A stretch of DNA of 64,000 nt from Microvirga mediterraneensis (GTDB lineage: Bacteria > Pseudomonadota > Alphaproteobacteria > Rhizobiales > Beijerinckiaceae), in assembly GCF_013520865.1 (NCBI RefSeq), contig NZ_JACDXJ010000001.1:2409001-2473000 (forward strand), read 5' to 3'. Positions 33,935 through 44,542 of this stretch are shown one piece after another; positions within the stretch are counted from its first letter, which is position 1; every line of letters begins with the position of its first letter. The position numbers were made by a program, and so were the translations under genes. The notes beneath the pieces are model-generated. The model saw only the letters and a program-made list of their open reading frames with translations. It was not told the DNA's origin and made no database searches.

Positions 33935-35743
33935 ATGCACCGTTACCGTTCCCATACCTGCGGCGCGCTCCGCGAATCCGATGTCGGCCAGGTGGCCCGG
34001 CTCTCCGGCTGGTGCCACCGCATCCGCGACCATGGCGGCGTGCTGTTCATCGACCTGCGCGACCATTACGGCATGACGCAATGCGTGATCGATCCGGATT
34101 CCCCGGCCTTCAAGCAGGCCGAGGCGGCGCGCTCCGAATGGGTGATCCGGGTCGACGGCAAGGTGCGCAAGCGCCCGGCCGGTACCGAGAACCCGGAGCT
34201 GCCGACCGGCATGGTCGAGGTCTACATCACCGACATCGAGGTGCTGGGCCCGGCGGCCGAGCTGCCGATGCCGGTCTTCGGCGACCAGGAATATCCGGAG
34301 GAGACCCGTCTCACCTACCGGTATCTCGACCTGCGCCGCGAGAAGCTGCACAACAACATCATGAAGCGCGGCGCGATCATCAACAGCCTGCGCAGCCGCA
34401 TGCAGCAGAGCGGCTTCTTCGAGTTCACGACGCCGATCCTGACCGCGTCCTCTCCTGAGGGCGCTCGCGACTTCCTCGTGCCGTCGCGCATCCATCCCGG
34501 CAAGTTCTATGCGCTGCCGCAGGCGCCGCAGCAGTTCAAGCAGCTCATCATGATCTCCGGCTTCGACCGGTACTTCCAGATGGCGCCCTGCTTCCGCGAC
34601 GAGGACCCGCGCGCCGACCGCCTGCCGGGCGAGTTCTACCAGCTCGACGTGGAGATGAGCTTCGTCACGCAGGAAGACATCTTCCAGACCATGGAGCCGG
34701 TGATCCGCGATACCTTCAAGGAATTCGCCGACGGCAAGCCGGTGACCGAGGTCTTCCCGCGCATCCCGTATTTCGAGTCGATGCTGAAATATGGCAACGA
34801 CAAGCCGGACCTGCGCAACCCGCTGATCATCGCCGACGTGTCGGAGGTGTTCACTCGGGATGATGTGACCTTCAACGCATTCAAGAACGTGATCAAGTCC
34901 GGCGGCGTCGTGCGCGCCATTCCGGCGACCGGCGCCGCCTCGCAGCCGCGCTCCTTCTTCGACAAGCTCAACGACTGGGCCCGCTCGGAAGGCGCGCCGG
35001 GCCTGGGCTACATCGTGTTCGAGGAAGAGAACGGCCAGATCCAGGCCAAGGGCCCCATCGCCAAGTTCATCCCGGAAGCCGCGCAGGCCGTCATCCGGGA
35101 GAAGGCCGGCATCAAGGCCGGCGACGCGGTGTTCTTCTCGGCCGGCGTCGAGGACAAGGCGGCGTCGCTCGCCGGCAAGGCGCGCACCCGCATCGGCGAG
35201 GAGCTCAACCTGATCGACAAGGACCGGTACGAGTTCTGCTGGATCGTCGACTTCCCGCAATACGAGTGGAACGAGGACGAGAAGAAGATCGACTTCTCCC
35301 ACAACCCGTTCTCCATGGCGGATTTCGACCACGACGCCTTCATGGCCCTCGATCCGAAGGACAAGGACACGATCCTCAAGATCACGGCCTTCCAGTACGA
35401 CATGGTCTGCAACGGCTACGAGATGGCCTCAGGGAGCATCCGCAACCATCGTCCCGACCGGATGGTGAAGGCCTTCGAGATCGCCGGCTACGGCGAGAAG
35501 GAGGTCATGGAGCGGTTCGGCGGCATGTACCGCGCGTTCCAGTACGGCGCGCCGCCCCACGGCGGCATGGCGGCGGGCGTGGACCGGATCGTGATGCTTC
35601 TCTGCGGCGCGCATAACCTGCGCGAGATCACGCTGTTCCCCATGAACCAGAAGGCGGAAGACCTGCTGCTCGGCGCCCCCTCCGAGGCGACCCCGAAGCA
35701 GCTGCGCGAGCTGCACATCCGGACGAACCTGCCGGAGAAATGA
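33935..35743 (+). CDS. aspS: aspartyl-tRNA synthetase
   Basis: A 602-residue class II synthetase of the bacterial type. An N-terminal OB-fold anticodon domain ([25 protein letters not shown]) precedes the catalytic core (motif 1 onward, [13 protein letters not shown]; motif 2, [19 protein letters not shown]) with the inserted GAD domain (about 290-430) and motif 3 (GVDRIVMLL). [14 protein letters not shown] at 33935 is the conserved N-terminus; an ATG at 33923 would add four residues. With GatCAB present the enzyme may also charge tRNA(Asn), but this is inference. A glycosyltransferase gene overlaps its stop by 4 nt. Confidence 0.96.
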   Translation: MHRYRSHTCGALRESDVGQVARLSGWCHRIRDHGGVLFIDLRDHYGMTQCVIDPDSPAFKQAEAARSEWVIRVDGKVRKRPAGTENPELPTGMVEVYITDIEVLGPAAELPMPVFGDQEYPEETRLTYRYLDLRREKLHNNIMKRGAIINSLRSRMQQSGFFEFTTPILTASSPEGARDFLVPSRIHPGKFYALPQAPQQFKQLIMISGFDRYFQMAPCFRDEDPRADRLPGEFYQLDVEMSFVTQEDIFQTMEPVIRDTFKEFADGKPVTEVFPRIPYFESMLKYGNDKPDLRNPLIIADVSEVFTRDDVTFNAFKNVIKSGGVVRAIPATGAASQPRSFFDKLNDWARSEGAPGLGYIVFEEENGQIQAKGPIAKFIPEAAQAVIREKAGIKAGDAVFFSAGVEDKAASLAGKARTRIGEELNLIDKDRYEFCWIVDFPQYEWNEDEKKIDFSHNPFSMADFDHDAFMALDPKDKDTILKITAFQYDMVCNGYEMASGSIRNHRPDRMVKAFEIAGYGEKEVMERFGGMYRAFQYGAPPHGGMAAGVDRIVMLLCGAHNLREITLFPMNQKAEDLLLGAPSEATPKQLRELHIRTNLPEK

Positions 35744-36594
35744 GCCCTCAGGACGTCACCGCCATAGTCGTGACCTTCGACAGCGCCCATGCGCTGCCGG
35801 AGTGTCTCGGCGCGCTGCGGGCGGACGGCGTGCCGGCGATCGTCGTGGACAACGCCTCGACCGACGGGACCGCCGCCATGGCCGAGGGGCAGGGCGCCCG
35901 CGTCATCGTCAATCCCCGGAACGAGGGCTATGGCCGCGCCAACAACATCGGCGTGCGGGCGGCCGACAGCGAATTCGTGCTGATCGTCAATCCGGACTGC
36001 ATCGTCGACAGGGGCGCGGTCGCGGCCCTCGTCGATGCGGCGCGGCGCCATCCCGATGCGGCGTTCTTCGCGCCGCAGATCGTGGAGCCGAGCGGGCGGG
36101 TGTTCTATCAGCCGCGCTCCCTGCTCGCCGCTTCGCTGACCAATCCCGGCGGCAAGCTCGTCGTGCCGGAAGGCGAGGCCTGCGCGCCGTTCTTCTCGGG
36201 CGCCTGCTTCCTCATCCGCCGCGAGGCTTTCCTGCGGCTCGGCGGCTTCGACGAGAACATCTTCCTGTTCTACGAGGACGACGACCTCTGCCGCCGCGTG
36301 GCGGATTCCGGCTCTGCTCTGATCTATGTCCCGCAGGCCGTCGTCAGGCATGGACGCGGCCGGTCGAGCGGCGACAAGCCGGGTCGCGTCTTCACCTCCC
36401 GCTGGCACCAGGCGTGGTCGCGGGCCTATGTGAGCCGCAAATACGGGCTGCCGAACCCGGCGCCGGGCATGTTCGCCATCAATGCCCTCAAGACCCTGGG
36501 CGCGAGCCTGACGTTCCAGCGCAAGCTCGTCGAGCGCTATGGCGGCTCGGCGTCCGGAGCCTGGGCGGCGATGCGGGGACGCAAGGCGTTCTGA
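35740..36594 (+). CDS. family 2 glycosyltransferase
   Basis: A 284-residue GT2 (GT-A fold) enzyme. The N-terminus is [18 protein letters not shown] with DNASTDGT, then [14 protein letters not shown], then [10 protein letters not shown] (the metal-binding Asp pattern) and [17 protein letters not shown], as in rhamnosyltransferase-like enzymes. It should add a sugar to a surface polysaccharide or lipid in the cytoplasm. The ATG overlaps the aspS stop (ATGA). The C-terminal 60 residues are basic and may contact the membrane. Confidence 0.88.
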   Translation: MSPQDVTAIVVTFDSAHALPECLGALRADGVPAIVVDNASTDGTAAMAEGQGARVIVNPRNEGYGRANNIGVRAADSEFVLIVNPDCIVDRGAVAALVDAARRHPDAAFFAPQIVEPSGRVFYQPRSLLAASLTNPGGKLVVPEGEACAPFFSGACFLIRREAFLRLGGFDENIFLFYEDDDLCRRVADSGSALIYVPQAVVRHGRGRSSGDKPGRVFTSRWHQAWSRAYVSRKYGLPNPAPGMFAINALKTLGASLTFQRKLVERYGGSASGAWAAMRGRKAF

Positions 36595-36705
36595 CCGGGA
36601 CCGCATGGGGATTGCCCGGGCGTATTGCCGTCCTATCGCGGTTGATTTAATGCCTTCTCCTGACAGGCTCCGACAGCGGAGCGCAGGAGAAGGTAACCCG
36701 GCACG

Positions 36706-37800
36706 ATGGCTCCTGCGCGTTCCTGGAACGGTGTAAAGGTCGAGAGCGCGATTGCCGGGCCTCACAACAATCTCACCCTGATCCGCCTGGGCCTCGCCCT
36801 CGCCGTCGTGATGTCCCACGCCTTCAGCGTCACCACGGGTGAGCTGTCCGACGAGCCCCTGTTCGCCTCGACCGGGTTCACCCTGGGCGAGCATGCGGTG
36901 AACGGCTTCTTCGCCATCTCGGGCTTCCTGGTCACCATGAGCTTCGACCGGCGCGGTTGGCGGGACTATGCCATCGCCCGGACCTTGCGCATCGCGCCCG
37001 GGCTGATCGTTGCGGTGCTCGCGGTGGCGCTTCTTCTCGGCTCCGCCATGACCACGCTGCCCCTCGGAGAGTATCTTGGGAGCCCGGCCTTGCGCCGCTT
37101 CATCACGGCGACGCTCACGAGCTTCAAGAGCAACACGGAGTTGCCCGGCGTGTTCACCGGCAATCCCCTGGTGCTCCCCATGGGAACCGTCTGGACCCTC
37201 AAATACGAGGTCATGTGCTATGCGGCGGTTTTTGTCATAGGGCTCCTGGGGCTGCTGCAATCCCGGACCGCTGCGCTCGTCATCGTGGCCGCGATGGCGC
37301 TCGGCTCGGCGGGGCTGAACCTTCTTCAGCCAGACGCGCCCAAAGGCATGGAGACGGCACTCCGCCTGCCGCTGATCTTCGCCTTCGGCGGCGCGCTCTA
37401 CGTCTGGCGCAGCCGGGTCCGGCTTTCGGGGCTTGTCGTGCTGGTCCTTCTCCTCGCCACGTGGCTGAGCGCCGGATCTTTCCTGTACAAGACGCTGCTG
37501 TTCATGGGCTCCACCTACGGCATCCTGTGGCTGGCCTTCACGCCGATGCTGACGCGTTTCGCCTACGAGCCCAAGGTGGACCTGTCCTACGGCACGTATC
37601 TCTATGGCTGGCCGATCCAGCAGAGTCTGCACGCGCTTTGGCCGGGCGCGACAGCCGTCGCGCTGCTGCCGCCGTCGCTGGCGATCACCCTCGTGGTCGC
37701 GGCCGCGTCATGGATCCTGGTCGAGAAGCCTGCTTTGGGCCTGAAGGCGAGGGCGCTCGGCCGCCGGACGCTCAGGACGATTGAGCCCGCAGCACCCTGA
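36706..37800 (+). CDS. acyltransferase family 3 (OafA/NodX-like)
   Basis: A 364-residue integral membrane protein with about ten helices. N-terminal landmarks are NLTLIRLGLALAVVMSHAF (R-X10-H type catalytic region), then GEHAVNGFFAISGFLVTMSF and RTLRIAPGLI, as in acyltransferase-3 enzymes that O-acetylate polysaccharides. The C-terminal SYGTYLYGWPIQQSL is also typical. Together with the preceding GT2 it may modify a surface glycan. Its last 29 bp overlap the convergent hexapeptide acetyltransferase gene. Confidence 0.87.
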   Translation: MAPARSWNGVKVESAIAGPHNNLTLIRLGLALAVVMSHAFSVTTGELSDEPLFASTGFTLGEHAVNGFFAISGFLVTMSFDRRGWRDYAIARTLRIAPGLIVAVLAVALLLGSAMTTLPLGEYLGSPALRRFITATLTSFKSNTELPGVFTGNPLVLPMGTVWTLKYEVMCYAAVFVIGLLGLLQSRTAALVIVAAMALGSAGLNLLQPDAPKGMETALRLPLIFAFGGALYVWRSRVRLSGLVVLVLLLATWLSAGSFLYKTLLFMGSTYGILWLAFTPMLTRFAYEPKVDLSYGTYLYGWPIQQSLHALWPGATAVALLPPSLAITLVVAAASWILVEKPALGLKARALGRRTLRTIEPAAP

Positions 37801-38392
37801 CGGCCGCGATCAGCTCGCGGATCCGGTCGCTCTGCAGGAGCGGGATGAGGGTCGCGATCTTCTCCCGCGGCAGCTCCCACCATTGCGCATCGAGCAGGGC
37901 CGCGATGGTGTCCTCGTCGAAGCGGTAGCGGATCACGCGGGCCGGATTGCCGCCGACGATGGCGTAGGGCGGCACGTCCCTGGTCACGATGGCATGAGCC
38001 GCGACCACGGCGCCATGCCCTATGGTCACACCAGACATGACGATGGCGCCGGAGCCGAGCCAGACGTCGTGGCCGATGACCACGTCGCCCCGGGAGGTAT
38101 GGTAGTCCTCGCTCTCGGGCGCTCCTGGCCACAGCTCCCGGAACGCGGAGAAGGGATAGGTCGTGCCCCAGTCGGTGCGGTGGTTGCCGCCGAGCAGGAT
38201 CTCCACCTTGTCGGCAATGGAGCCGTAGCGCCCGATGGTGAGCTTGCGGCCCGACTCTGGGAAACGGACCTTGGGCTTGCCGTAGGTGAATTCGCCGATT
38301 TCGTAGCCGTAGCGTCCGGTCATGCGGGCTAAGTGGATTCGGGTCTGGTTGTGCGGGTTGCGCCAGTTCTTCAGGCGATGCCGAAGCTTCAT
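37772..38392 (-). CDS. hexapeptide-repeat acetyltransferase (Xat/CatB-like)
   Basis: A 206-residue left-handed beta-helix enzyme. Hexapeptide repeats run through KLTIGRYGSIADKVEILLGG, and the active-site segment is HRTDWGTTYPF. Then come GDVVIGHDVWLGSGAIVMSG, VTIGHGAVVAAHAIVTRDV and PPYAIVGGNPARVIRYRF, the classical xenobiotic acetyltransferase C-terminus. It should transfer an acetyl group from acetyl-CoA to a sugar or small molecule. It is on the minus strand, opposite the acyltransferase-3 gene. Confidence 0.9.
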   Translation of the reverse strand: MKLRHRLKNWRNPHNQTRIHLARMTGRYGYEIGEFTYGKPKVRFPESGRKLTIGRYGSIADKVEILLGGNHRTDWGTTYPFSAFRELWPGAPESEDYHTSRGDVVIGHDVWLGSGAIVMSGVTIGHGAVVAAHAIVTRDVPPYAIVGGNPARVIRYRFDEDTIAALLDAQWWELPREKIATLIPLLQSDRIRELIAAVRVLRAQSS

Positions 38393-38491
38393 CGCGCGGC
38401 CCCGAGGCTTAAGACAAGAACATTGACGGCAGGGTGAAGGGCGCGCACAAGGGCCTCCAAAGTGGTTTGGTCAGTGCAAGGAGTGTCGGGG

Positions 38492-40795
38492 ATGGGAGAC
38501 AACATCTCGCAGGATCTGAAATCGGGAGCGATGTTCTACCACCAGCATCCGCGCCCCGGAAAGCTCGAGATCCAGCCGACCAAGCCGCTCGGCAACCAGC
38601 GCGACCTGGCCCTGGCCTATTCTCCCGGCGTGGCCGCCCCCTGCGAGGCCATCGCGGCCGATCCGGCGGAGGCCGCCAATCTCACGTCGCGCCAGAACTT
38701 GGTGGCCGTGATCTCCAACGGCACGGCCGTTCTGGGCCTGGGCGACATCGGCCCGCTCGCCTCCAAGCCGGTGATGGAAGGCAAGGCTGTCCTGTTCAAG
38801 AAGTTCTCCGGCATCGACGTGTTCGACATCGAGCTGGCCGAGAAGAACGTGGACAAGATGGTCGAGGTGATCGCCGCCCTCGAGCCGACCTTCGGAGGCA
38901 TCAACCTCGAGGACATCAAGGCGCCGGAATGCTTCGAGGTCGAGGAGCGGTTGAAGGCCCGCATGGGCATCCCGGTCTTCCACGACGACCAGCACGGCAC
39001 AGCCATCATCGTGGGCGCGGCGGTGACGAACGCGCTCGAACTCGCGGGCAAGCGCATCGAGGACGTGAAGATCGTCACCTCGGGTGCCGGCGCCGCGGCG
39101 CTCGCCTGCCTCAATCTCCTGGTGTCGCTCGGCGCCAAGCGTGAGAACATCTGGGTCACGGACATCGAAGGCGTCGTGCACGAGGGCCGCAACGAGCTCA
39201 TGGACCGCTGGAAATCGGTCTATGCGCAGAAGACGGATGCGCGCACGCTCGCCGACGTAATCCCCAATGCGGACGTGTTCCTCGGCCTCTCGGCTGGCGG
39301 CGTCCTCAAGAAGGAGCTGCTCGCCCAGATGGCGCCGCGCCCGCTGATCATGGCGCTCGCCAATCCCTATCCCGAGATCATGCCGGAGGAGGCGGAAGCC
39401 GCCCGGCCCGACGCGATGATCTGCACCGGCCGGTCCGACTATCCGAACCAGGTCAACAACGTCCTGTGCTTCCCCTACATCTTCCGCGGCGCGCTCGACG
39501 TGCAGGCGACCACGATCAACGAGGAGATGAAGGCCGCCGCCGTGAAGGCCATCGCCGGGCTGGCCCGCGAGGCCCCGTCCGAGGTGGTGGCGCGCGCCTA
39601 TGGCGGCGAGGCGCATCCCTTCGGCCGCAAGTCCCTGATCCCGAGCCCGTTCGATCCGCGCCTCATTCTCCGCATCGCCCCGGCGGTCGCCAAGGCGGCG
39701 ATGGATTCCGGCGTCGCGAAGCGGCCCCTGGCGGATCTGGAAGCCTATGCGGAATCCCTCGGCCGCTTCGTCTTCCGCTCCGGCTTCATCATGAAGCCGC
39801 TGTTTTCGCAGGCGAAGGCAGCACCCAAGCGTGTGATCTATGCGGAGGGCGAGGACGAGCGCGTGCTGCGCGCCGTGCAGGTCATCGTCGAGGAAGGCAT
39901 CGCCAAGCCGATCCTGATCGGGCGCCCGAACGTCGTCGAGGCGCGCATGAAGCGCTTCGGCCTGTCGATGGAGATCGGGCGGCATTTCGAGCTGGTGAAC
40001 CCGGAGGACGACCCGCGCTACCGCGACTACGTCGCCACTTACGTCGAGGCGGCCGGCCGCAAGGGCATCACGCCCGATGCGGCGCGGACGCTGGTGCGCA
40101 CCAACAACACCGTCATCGGTGCGCTCGCGGTGAGGCGAGGGGATGCGGATGCGCTGATCTGCGGGCTCGAGGGCCGCTTCCAGTCCCGCCTCAAGCACAT
40201 CAAGGACATTATCGGGCTCGCGCCCGGCGTGCACGAGATGGCGGCCCTGTCGCTCGTCATCACCTCGAAGGGCGCCTATTTCCTTGCCGACACGCACGTG
40301 CAGTTCGATCCGACGGCGGAGGAGATCGCCGACATGACGATCGCCTGCGCCAGCCACGTGCGGCGCTTCGGCATGGAGCCCAAGATCGCGCTCCTGTCAC
40401 ACTCGGATTTCGGCGGGGCGGATAGCCGCTCGGCGTTGAAGATGCGCGAGGCCCTGGCCTGCATCAACGAGCGTGCGCCGGATCTTGAAGTCGACGGCGA
40501 GATGCAGGCGGACGCAGCCCTGTCCCAGATGATCCGCGACCGGATCAACCCCAACTCGCGCCTGAAGGGCGAGGCCAACGTGCTGATCATGCCGAACCTG
40601 GACGCGGCCAACATCGCGTTCCAGTTCACGAAGGTCCTGGCGGATTCGCTCCCCGTCGGACCCATCCTCATCGGTCCGGCCAAGCCCGCCCATATCCTGA
40701 CCCCGTCCGTGACGGCTCGCGGCATCGTCAACCTGACGGCCATCGCTGTCGTGGAGGCGCAGGCGGCGGAAGCGGACCAGCCGACGCTGATCTGA
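38492..40795 (+). CDS. maeB: NADP-dependent malic enzyme (MaeB, with phosphotransacetylase-like domain)
   Basis: A 767-residue two-part protein. Residues 1 to about 430 are the malic enzyme ([55 protein letters not shown](P)-binding [16 protein letters not shown]). Residues 440-767 resemble phosphate acetyltransferase, a regulatory domain in this family. It decarboxylates malate to pyruvate and supplies NADPH. The start at 38492 has AAGGAG upstream; an earlier in-frame codon at 38462 adds no conserved sequence. Confidence 0.94.
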   Translation: MGDNISQDLKSGAMFYHQHPRPGKLEIQPTKPLGNQRDLALAYSPGVAAPCEAIAADPAEAANLTSRQNLVAVISNGTAVLGLGDIGPLASKPVMEGKAVLFKKFSGIDVFDIELAEKNVDKMVEVIAALEPTFGGINLEDIKAPECFEVEERLKARMGIPVFHDDQHGTAIIVGAAVTNALELAGKRIEDVKIVTSGAGAAALACLNLLVSLGAKRENIWVTDIEGVVHEGRNELMDRWKSVYAQKTDARTLADVIPNADVFLGLSAGGVLKKELLAQMAPRPLIMALANPYPEIMPEEAEAARPDAMICTGRSDYPNQVNNVLCFPYIFRGALDVQATTINEEMKAAAVKAIAGLAREAPSEVVARAYGGEAHPFGRKSLIPSPFDPRLILRIAPAVAKAAMDSGVAKRPLADLEAYAESLGRFVFRSGFIMKPLFSQAKAAPKRVIYAEGEDERVLRAVQVIVEEGIAKPILIGRPNVVEARMKRFGLSMEIGRHFELVNPEDDPRYRDYVATYVEAAGRKGITPDAARTLVRTNNTVIGALAVRRGDADALICGLEGRFQSRLKHIKDIIGLAPGVHEMAALSLVITSKGAYFLADTHVQFDPTAEEIADMTIACASHVRRFGMEPKIALLSHSDFGGADSRSALKMREALACINERAPDLEVDGEMQADAALSQMIRDRINPNSRLKGEANVLIMPNLDAANIAFQFTKVLADSLPVGPILIGPAKPAHILTPSVTARGIVNLTAIAVVEAQAAEADQPTLI

Positions 40796-40825
40796 GGAGC
40801 GGCACGACAGGCGGCCAGCCCCACC

Positions 40826-40895
40826 ACGTCATCACCGGGCTTGTGCCGGTGATCTCGCCGTATCGGTATGGCCGGCGCAAGGCCGGCCATGACGT
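40826..40895. repeat. dispersed palindromic repeat, family B, copy 3
   Basis: ACGTCATCACCGGGCTTGTG with CCGGTGAT, then ATGGCCGGCGCAAGG with CCGGCCATGACGT. It fills the gap between two convergent genes (stops at 40795 and 40908), so it could end both transcripts. Confidence 0.85.
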
Positions 40896-40907
40896 GAGAG
40901 CGGCGGC

Positions 40908-42782
40908 TTACTCCACCTTCGCCGTGATGTTCAGCTTTTGAATCGCATCGGCAGGTTTCGCTGCCAGGGCAACATCCATGAAGCCAAAGCCGGAAGGGCT
41001 TTTCGATGTCGCCTCGATCATGAGCTTCCCGGGCTTTGCGATGAAGCTTGCGATCGCCCTTGCCAAGGTCGAGGTTTGCTCAGAGCTGCCGGCCATGGAG
41101 GTGAGGACCAGCGGCGCGGCATCCGCGTAGAGCTTGCGCAGAGTATCCGGCTTGGTCTTCTGCTTCTTGGCGGTTTCGGCGAGATAACGGTCAAACAGCC
41201 CATTGTCCTCCACAACGAGACTGGCGGACTTCGCCTTCATGGCGATCAGCGCAGCGGCGGCCGTGGCCTCGTCCGTGCTGAAGAGATCCTTGTTGGCGCT
41301 GCCGATCACGCCCGTCAGGGAAAAACGACCCATTCCCTTGGCTTCGCCTGCAACCTGCTTAAGCAGGATTTCATTGGTGCTCTCGTTCCAGCTTGCGTCG
41401 AGCAGGAAGGATGAAGTCAGCTTCTCGGAGCCTGGTCCCAGAAGACCGGCGATCAGCTCGTCCGATCCGCCCGAGGGGAGTTTCATCGCAACGTCGCGGG
41501 TTTCGAACCTGACATTCGTCGGAAAGCCATTCAAAGGTTTGTCGGCCGTCAGCTCGAGCCCCTTCATCGTGATGACGATGCGCCCAGGCTTGCCGCCTTC
41601 TTCATCGCTCGGACCGTCGATATCGACATCGGAAACACGCAGCGTGCCCAAGGTCGGAATCAGAGGCCGCATATCGGCTTGGTCGAGATCGTCGAGAGAC
41701 TTGTCCTGGAGAGTTTTCAAGCCATTCAGCGTCGACTCGAAAGAAAAGCCCGTCAGACTTATGCCGCCGAATTTGATATGCATGTCCTGATCGCTGACCG
41801 CGAACCCCTCCATGCGGACACTGGCGGCCGCGGAGCCTATCGCGCCCGTATAGGCGATCCGCTCGATGCGACCGGCCGCGGAAGGCTGCTTGCTCTTGTC
41901 CTTCTTGGGAACTGCAAACTCGATTCCGGCCGCTTCGGCGGATGCGATGTTAAAGGCGCCGAGCAAGTCGGCAATCGACGTCATCAGCTGCTTTTGCTCG
42001 GCGTCGGAAAGATCGGCTTTATTCCCGAGCCTCTCCAAGAGAGCCGAGGTGCCGGTCCAGGAATCGAGGGTTGGCCGTGCCATGAAGTCACGGCCGCTGA
42101 TACGGGCGATCTTGAAGCCGACCTGTTCCTTGGCGGCGCGCAATTCGGTTTTCTCGATGGAGAATTGACCGTGGATCAACGCCATGGGGTCGGACGTGGA
42201 GGCGGCCTTGGTTTCGTAGAGGCGTGCGAAGGCCGGCAGATCGAAATCGCTGATCGCGGCACGTCCGAAGCTGCCGACGAGATCAACCTCGGGCCCTTTC
42301 TCGTCCATGGCCATGGCCTCGACCGTGGTCGAGGCAATCTTGCCCTTCACGATGTCGCTCAGGGTCACGTTCGAGTACGTGACCGTCACGGTACGTCCAT
42401 TGGACTGTTGCGTCAGCTTGACCTCAGGAAGCACGATCTTCTTGGCGCTGACCCGCGCCAGACGGCCAGCCAATGGCTCGGATGCACTGCTCGAGAACAG
42501 CGCCTCGATGTCCGCTCTCGATGAGGCCGAACCGGAAACTTCGATGCGCTTGGCTTCATACCGAGCTCCACCGAATGAGAAACTCACGTTTTCAAGGGCG
42601 AAGCTGTCCGCGCTCTGCGCGAAAGCGGCGCTCCATAGCGGAACCTTGACGGCCCCTACGGAAATGCGGTGTCCGCCATTGTCGACTACGAGGTTCCGGA
42701 TCACGGTAGGTTCGAACTGCAAAGCCGCAGAACCTGCCACCAAGGCGAGTGCGCAAACGCCTGCGCGATAACGAAGTCCCAT
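40908..42782 (-). CDS. large exported protein of unknown function (AsmA/DUF945-like appearance)
   Basis: A 624-residue protein has a signal peptide (MGLRYRAGVCALALVAGSAA, then LQF). The mature part has repeated beta-strand segments interrupted by acidic linkers (SADSFALENVSFSFGGARYE; GRTVTVTYSNVTLSDI; DVDIDGPSDEEGGKPGRIVI). The look is that of periplasmic AsmA- or DUF945-type proteins, but no motif proves it. The start at 42782 is chosen for GGGAGACAGC and the signal peptide; the frame continues far upstream but covers the erpA-dgt genes. GC is slightly below that of its neighbours. Confidence 0.75.
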   Translation of the reverse strand: MGLRYRAGVCALALVAGSAALQFEPTVIRNLVVDNGGHRISVGAVKVPLWSAAFAQSADSFALENVSFSFGGARYEAKRIEVSGSASSRADIEALFSSSASEPLAGRLARVSAKKIVLPEVKLTQQSNGRTVTVTYSNVTLSDIVKGKIASTTVEAMAMDEKGPEVDLVGSFGRAAISDFDLPAFARLYETKAASTSDPMALIHGQFSIEKTELRAAKEQVGFKIARISGRDFMARPTLDSWTGTSALLERLGNKADLSDAEQKQLMTSIADLLGAFNIASAEAAGIEFAVPKKDKSKQPSAAGRIERIAYTGAIGSAAASVRMEGFAVSDQDMHIKFGGISLTGFSFESTLNGLKTLQDKSLDDLDQADMRPLIPTLGTLRVSDVDIDGPSDEEGGKPGRIVITMKGLELTADKPLNGFPTNVRFETRDVAMKLPSGGSDELIAGLLGPGSEKLTSSFLLDASWNESTNEILLKQVAGEAKGMGRFSLTGVIGSANKDLFSTDEATAAAALIAMKAKSASLVVEDNGLFDRYLAETAKKQKTKPDTLRKLYADAAPLVLTSMAGSSEQTSTLARAIASFIAKPGKLMIEATSKSPSGFGFMDVALAAKPADAIQKLNITAKVE

Positions 42783-42862
42783 GCTGTCTCCCTGGCCGGT
42801 CGAATCTGACGCCGGCCATCTCAGAAAAATGCGGAGGCAGAATAGGACATTATGTAACGATT

Positions 42863-43189
42863 TTACAATGAGAACGAGGTGCCGCAGCCGCAAGAGGCGG
42901 TGGCATGGGGATTCTCGATCTTGAAGGACTGGCCGATCAGGTCGTCCACGAAATCGATGACGGAGCCGTCCATGTACTGGATCGATACCTCGTCCACGAC
43001 CACGGTCGCTCCGTCCCTTTCGATCACGAGGTCGTCGTCCTGCCGGGTGCGATCCACGTCGAAGGCATATTGGAACCCGGAGCAGCCACCGCCGTTCACG
43101 CTGATTCTCAGGTGGGAGCCAGCGGGCTCGGACGACATGATCTCGTTGATGCGGCGGGCGGCGCGGGCAGTCAGGGTGATACCGGTCAT
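42863..43189 (-). CDS. erpA: iron-sulphur cluster insertion protein ErpA
   Basis: A 108-residue A-type Fe-S carrier. The three cluster-binding cysteines are Cys36 (NGGGCSGF) and Cys100/Cys102 (ASCGCGTSFSL). It accepts clusters from the SUF machinery and delivers them to apo-proteins. The ATG at 43189 follows TGGAAG; a GTG two codons earlier lacks one. It is divergent from dgt with 88 bp between, the usual Rhizobiales arrangement. Assignment to ErpA rather than IscA rests partly on this context. Confidence 0.9.
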   Translation of the reverse strand: MTGITLTARAARRINEIMSSEPAGSHLRISVNGGGCSGFQYAFDVDRTRQDDDLVIERDGATVVVDEVSIQYMDGSVIDFVDDLIGQSFKIENPHATASCGCGTSFSL

Positions 43190-43277
43190 GGGCACTTCCA
43201 GTCCTCAGGAGGACGTAATTCTTGGACAAGGTGTTAAGAGCAAGGTAAGTGCGCCCTGACAAGGCTTCAACCCGGGG

Positions 43278-44492
43278 ATGATTGTGCGGCCCTTTGGCGA
43301 GAGATGGCGAGCCCCCTATGCCTGCGACCCCTGGGGAAGCAGAGGCCGGCTGTTCCCGGAGGCGGTCTCGCCGACCCGCAGCGAGTTCCAGCGCGACCGG
43401 GACCGGATCATCCATTCCTCGGCCTTTCGGCGCCTGAAGCACAAGACGCAGGTCTTCGTCTATCACGAGGGCGACCACTTCCGGACCCGGCTGACCCACA
43501 CCATCGAGGTGAGCCAGATCGCCCGGGCGCTCGCCCGCTCCCTCGGCCTTGACGAGGATTTGGCCGAGGCACTGGCGCTGTCCCACGACCTGGGCCATAC
43601 CCCCTTCGGCCATACGGGCGAGGATACCCTCGATGAATGCATGGCCGGGTTCGGCGGCTTCGACCACAACGCCCAGGCCCTGCGGGTCGTAACCCGCCTG
43701 GAGCGCCGTTACGCCGAGTATGACGGGCTCAACCTGACCTGGGAAACCCTGGAGGGGTTGGTCAAGCACAACGGCCCGCTCCTGGATGCCCAGGGCCAGC
43801 CGACCCTGCGCTATGCCGCGCGCGGCGTCCCGCTGGCGATCCTCGAATATAACGCCCTGCAGGACCTGGAACTCGCCACCCATGCCGGAGGCGAGGCCCA
43901 GGCGGCCGCCATCGCGGACGACATCGCCTACGATGCTCACGACATCGACGACGGCTTGCGGGCCGGGCTGTTCAGGATCGAGGAACTGTGCGAGGTGCCG
44001 TTCCTCGACGGCCTCCTGACCGAAATCGGCGCGCGCTATCCAACCCTCGACCTTTCCCGGCGCATCCACGAACTGACCCGGCGCGTCATCACCCGTTTCG
44101 TCGAGGACGTGGTCGCGGAGGGCGAGCGCCGGATCTCCGCGCTGTCGCCGCAGAGCGCCGAGGACATCCGGAGGGCGGGCGACACTATGGTTTGTTTCTC
44201 GCAGGCCATGAAGGAGGCCGATGCCTCCATCAAGCGTTTCCTCTATGCCCGCATGTACCGGCACCCGGACGTGATGCGGGTCCGCGCCCAGGCGGACGCC
44301 GTGCTGCGGGATCTTTTCCGACGCTTCAAGGCAGAGCCGGAGCTGATGCCGGAGGAATGGCAGGCCGATCTGCCGAAAGACGACGAGCCCCGGCTCGCCC
44401 GCCGCGTTGCCGATTACATCGCCGGCATGACGGACCGATATGCGATCCTCGAGCACCGGCGCCTGTTTGACGTGACGCCGGACCTGCGCTAG
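43278..44492 (+). CDS. dgt: dGTPase-like deoxyguanosinetriphosphate triphosphohydrolase
   Basis: A 404-residue HD-domain enzyme of the type 2 dGTPase subfamily. HD-motif residues are [11 protein letters not shown], then [18 protein letters not shown] and [35 protein letters not shown] and VKHNGP are also typical. It hydrolyses dNTPs to nucleosides and triphosphate and so controls the dNTP pool. The gene precedes argS by 50 bp. Confidence 0.93.
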   Translation: MIVRPFGERWRAPYACDPWGSRGRLFPEAVSPTRSEFQRDRDRIIHSSAFRRLKHKTQVFVYHEGDHFRTRLTHTIEVSQIARALARSLGLDEDLAEALALSHDLGHTPFGHTGEDTLDECMAGFGGFDHNAQALRVVTRLERRYAEYDGLNLTWETLEGLVKHNGPLLDAQGQPTLRYAARGVPLAILEYNALQDLELATHAGGEAQAAAIADDIAYDAHDIDDGLRAGLFRIEELCEVPFLDGLLTEIGARYPTLDLSRRIHELTRRVITRFVEDVVAEGERRISALSPQSAEDIRRAGDTMVCFSQAMKEADASIKRFLYARMYRHPDVMRVRAQADAVLRDLFRRFKAEPELMPEEWQADLPKDDEPRLARRVADYIAGMTDRYAILEHRRLFDVTPDLR

Positions 44493-44542
44493 GCGGCACC
44501 CAAGGAATTCCGGGGCTAATGGCCCCTCAGAGACAAAGTACC

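Noticed and set aside
42783..44456. Upstream extension of the 40908-42782 frame
   Set aside because: It runs antisense through dgt and erpA; the signal peptide and ribosome site place the real start at 42782.
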